From the NCBI GenBank assembly GCA_030595845.1, contig JAUVCL010000038.1, forward strand, positions 1 to 14,581: a stretch of 14,581 bases of DNA, given 5' to 3'. The notes below the pieces were generated by a model that worked only from the letters and a program-made list of their open reading frames with translations, ran no database searches and was not told the DNA's origin. Both the position numbers and the translations under genes were made by a program. This stretch comes from Campylobacterota bacterium. Lineage in GTDB: Bacteria; Campylobacterota; Campylobacteria; Campylobacterales; Sulfurovaceae. This document shows, in pieces, positions 12,600 to 14,581 of this stretch. The stretch's first letter is position 1; the number at the start of each line of letters is the position of its first letter.

Positions 12600-13188
12600 A
12601 GATTTTACTTTTTACAAATGTTTCCATATCTTCAACCACTTCTTCAAGTGTTCTTTCGCCAGAGATAACTTGAAGTAAGTTCTTCTCTGTATAGAATGTC
12701 TGAATTTCTGCCAATGGATCAGTATAGATCTTCATTCTGTCAAAAAATACTTCTATAGAATCATCTGAACGTTCTTCACCTGGCTTAGCATCTGCTGCAC
12801 GACCAAGAATTCTGTCTTTTGCCACTTGTTCAGATACTCTTACTTCGATCACGGATACAAGTTCAATGTTATCTTCTTTTTCAACAAGTGAGTCAAAAGC
12901 AGTCATCTGTTCTGTACTTCTTGGGTAGCCATCTATAAGGACATTATCTACTGGCGCATTGTTAATAGCAGACACAATAGTGTTTACGATGATATCAAGT
13001 GGTACCAATGCACCTTTAGAAATGAAGCTTTCTATGGTTTTACCCAGTTCAGATCCACTTGCTACTTCTTTTCTTAGCATGTCACCTGTAGAGTAGTGAA
13101 CAATGTTGTCATTTTTTTCAGCGATGATGCTTGCGTCAGTAGTTTTACCAGAACCTGGTGCCCCGATGAGTAAAAATAGTTTTTTCAT
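12598..13188 (-). CDS. adk: Adenylate kinase
   Basis: The protein is 196 residues and catalyses ATP + AMP to 2 ADP in the cytoplasm. It has the P-loop GAPGSGKT (9-16), the AMP-site STGDMLRKE (33-41), DGYPRS (86-91, usually DGFPR), and the LID start at GRAADAKPGEERSDD with DRMKIY (150-155). The length and the absence of the zinc-type cysteine LID place it in the short-LID form, against ~214 residues for the long form. The start is supported by AAAAGGAAC upstream of the ATG at 13188. It lies downstream of aspS on the same strand, but 150 nt away with an inverted repeat element in between. TAA at 12598 overlaps the T-run of a plus-oriented terminator. Confidence 0.95.
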   Translation of the reverse strand: MKKLFLLIGAPGSGKTTDASIIAEKNDNIVHYSTGDMLRKEVASGSELGKTIESFISKGALVPLDIIVNTIVSAINNAPVDNVLIDGYPRSTEQMTAFDSLVEKEDNIELVSVIEVRVSEQVAKDRILGRAADAKPGEERSDDSIEVFFDRMKIYTDPLAEIQTFYTEKNLLQVISGERTLEEVVEDMETFVKSKI

Positions 13189-13224
13189 ATTATGTTCCTT
13201 TTAGAATTTATGTTATATCCAAAA

Positions 13225-13332
13225 CTCGTTCCCATGCTCTGCGTGGGAATGCATACAAGAATTCAATAGGCTAAAAAATTAATTTATTTATCAAATTTCA
13301 ATATGCATTCCCACGGAGACCGTGGGAACGAG
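13225..13332. repeat. REP/BIME-like element with 30-bp inverted ends
   Basis: Two 30-bp copies in opposite orientation (13225-13254 and 13303-13332) flank a 48-bp AT-rich core. The outer sequence begins CTCGTTCCCA and each copy ends GTGGGAATGCAT. After reverse-complementing, they differ at 3 of 30 positions. Each copy is itself a hairpin with a 9-bp stem and a TCT loop, and all three differences keep pairing (T-G to C-G, and C-G swapped to G-C). Similar CGTTCCCA...TGGGAATGC palindromes are widespread in environmental proteobacteria and tied to REP-associated (RAYT/IS200-like) transposases, from general knowledge. No transposase or target-site duplication is seen. It sits 6 nt past the aspS stop, where it may also end or protect the aspS mRNA. 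Confidence 0.85.
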
Positions 13333-13338
13333 AGGCAA

Positions 13339-14581
13339 TTACGTTGTTGGAGCTTGCTGTCTAATTCTAAGACTTAAGTCTTTGAGCTGTTCTTGATCAA
13401 CCGGGCTAGGAGCCTGAGTAAGAAGACATTGTGCTTTTTGCGTTTTAGGGAAGGCAATAACTTCTCTAATAGATGAAGCTCCTGTCATAAGCATAATGAG
13501 TCTGTCAAGACCTAAAGCAAAACCACCATGTGGCGGTGCACCACATTTAAGTGCATCAAGTAGGAAACCAAATTTGTCTTGTGCTTCTTCTTCACCGATA
13601 CCAAGAAGTTTAAAGATCTCTGCTTGCATCTCTTCTTTATGTATACGGATAGACCCGCCACCAAGTTCAGTACCGTTTAGTACGATGTCATAAGCGATAG
13701 ACTCTATCTCTTCAATATCTTCATAATCAAGTGATTTTGGTTGAGTAAATGGATGGTGAAGTGCTTTCACGCGTCCATCTTCTACCTCAAACATAGGGAA
13801 ATCCATAACCCATAAGAATTCAAACACATCTTTAGGGATGATATTCATGATCTCTGCAAGGTAGATACGGAAACGGCCCATATAATCAAGTACAAGCTTT
13901 TTCTCACCCGCACCAAAGAAGACGGCATCTCCTACTTCAAGCTCACATCTATCAATGATAGCCTGAATGTCATCTTCTGTAAAGAACTTAGCAAGAGGAC
14001 CTTTCAGACCCTCTTCTTTCATTTGGAAGTACCCAAGTCCTGATGCACCAAACTTACGTACATATTCTTCAAAACCTTTCATTTGACGTTTTGAAAAGAT
14101 CTCGTCACCTTTTGGTACTTTGAGTGCTTTGATACGGTTTTTCTTAGGTGTCTTTGCAATGCTTGAGAATATTTCATTATCACATCTCTCAAAGATATCT
14201 ATGACATCAACCATTTTTAGATCATAACGCATATCCGGCTTGTCTGAACCGTAGTTTTCCATCGCGTCAGCGTGTGTCATACGTTTAAAGGTAGCAGGGA
14301 TGTCAAAACCACATTTGGTAAATATATCGTTGATGAGTTTTTCCGCTACAGTAATAACATCTTCCTGATCACAAAAAGACATTTCAACATCTATTTGTGT
14401 GAATTCCGGTTGTCTGTCCGCTCTTAAGTCTTCATCTCTGAAACATTTTGCTATCTGGAAATAACGGTCAAAACCACCTACCATAAGAAGTTGTTTGAAA
14501 AGCTGTGGAGACTGTGGAAGTGCATAAAATTCACCACCATGAACACGTGAAGGTACAAGATAATCTCTAGCACCCTCTGGT
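13339..14581 (-). CDS. aspS: Aspartyl-tRNA synthetase, N-terminus outside window
   Basis: The minus-strand frame stays open to the window end (upstream codons read PEGARDYLVPSR, then ALPQSPQLFKQLLMVGG), so the ATG at 14484 is internal and the true start is beyond 14581. About 413 residues of the catalytic part are visible. Class II motif 2 is FRDEDLRADRQPEFTQ (about 14442-14395), and motif 3 is GGFALGLDRLIMLM (about 13540-13495). Between them lies the GAD-type insertion typical of bacterial AspRS. It charges tRNA-Asp with aspartate. Campylobacterota often lack AsnRS and use a non-discriminating AspRS plus GatCAB for Asn-tRNA, so this enzyme may also charge tRNA-Asn; the deciding anticodon-binding residues are outside the window. 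The C-terminus is LSLRIRQQAPTT. adk follows downstream after the repeat element. Confidence 0.95.
   Translation of the reverse strand, partial: PEGARDYLVPSRVHGGEFYALPQSPQLFKQLLMVGGFDRYFQIAKCFRDEDLRADRQPEFTQIDVEMSFCDQEDVITVAEKLINDIFTKCGFDIPATFKRMTHADAMENYGSDKPDMRYDLKMVDVIDIFERCDNEIFSSIAKTPKKNRIKALKVPKGDEIFSKRQMKGFEEYVRKFGASGLGYFQMKEEGLKGPLAKFFTEDDIQAIIDRCELEVGDAVFFGAGEKKLVLDYMGRFRIYLAEIMNIIPKDVFEFLWVMDFPMFEVEDGRVKALHHPFTQPKSLDYEDIEEIESIAYDIVLNGTELGGGSIRIHKEEMQAEIFKLLGIGEEEAQDKFGFLLDALKCGAPPHGGFALGLDRLIMLMTGASSIREVIAFPKTQKAQCLLTQAPSPVDQEQLKDLSLRIRQQAPTT

Noticed and set aside
13225..13332. CRISPR array
   Set aside because: Only two units, in inverted and not direct orientation, with no further repeats or cas genes.

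Overview
The window looks like a stretch of AT-rich chromosome from a Campylobacterota (epsilonproteobacterial) relative of the Sulfurovum/Sulfurimonas type. This is an inference from low G+C, the aspS-adk pair with a short-LID adenylate kinase, Hcp-like cysteine-paired Sel1 proteins, several SYLF-domain proteins, and extended -10 promoters (TGnTATAAT) without clear -35 boxes. No phage, integrase, CRISPR array, tRNA or rRNA was seen.

Layout, left to right. (1) 1-1796 (+): the 3' part of an unrecognised cysteine-containing gene, followed 3 nt later by a radical SAM/SPASM enzyme. (2) 1828-2938 (+): a secreted Sel1-repeat protein with its own promoter, followed by a degenerate copy of the last ~18 codons of the radical SAM gene. 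(3) 2939-4856 (-): three paralogous secreted SYLF-domain proteins in tandem, each with its own extended or perfect -10 box and separated by hairpins. (4) 4917-6138 (+): a two-gene operon, divergent from the SYLF genes, of a small putative HTH/coiled-coil protein and a class II histone-deacetylase-family enzyme. (5) 6171-6974 (-): an exported protein of unknown function. (6) 7128-10660 (+): an RND efflux permease split into two overlapping genes exactly between its two six-helix halves, with no adaptor or outer-membrane channel next to it. (7) 10661-11108: about 450 nt without a convincing gene, but with inverted repeats, a possible 29-codon ORF and a 16-bp sequence shared with a SYLF promoter. 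(8) 11109-12365 (-): a FadL-type outer-membrane protein. (9) 12598-14581 (-): adk downstream of aspS (5' end outside the window), separated by a 108-bp REP/BIME-like inverted repeat element.

Most of the window concerns the envelope: secreted Sel1 and SYLF proteins, an RND permease, an exported protein and a FadL channel. aspS-adk is housekeeping. The points most worth a second look are the split RND permease, the duplicated radical SAM tail after the Sel1 gene, the triplicated SYLF array, and the covarying hairpins of the adk-aspS repeat. No complete, clearly new multi-gene system could be demonstrated from sequence alone.
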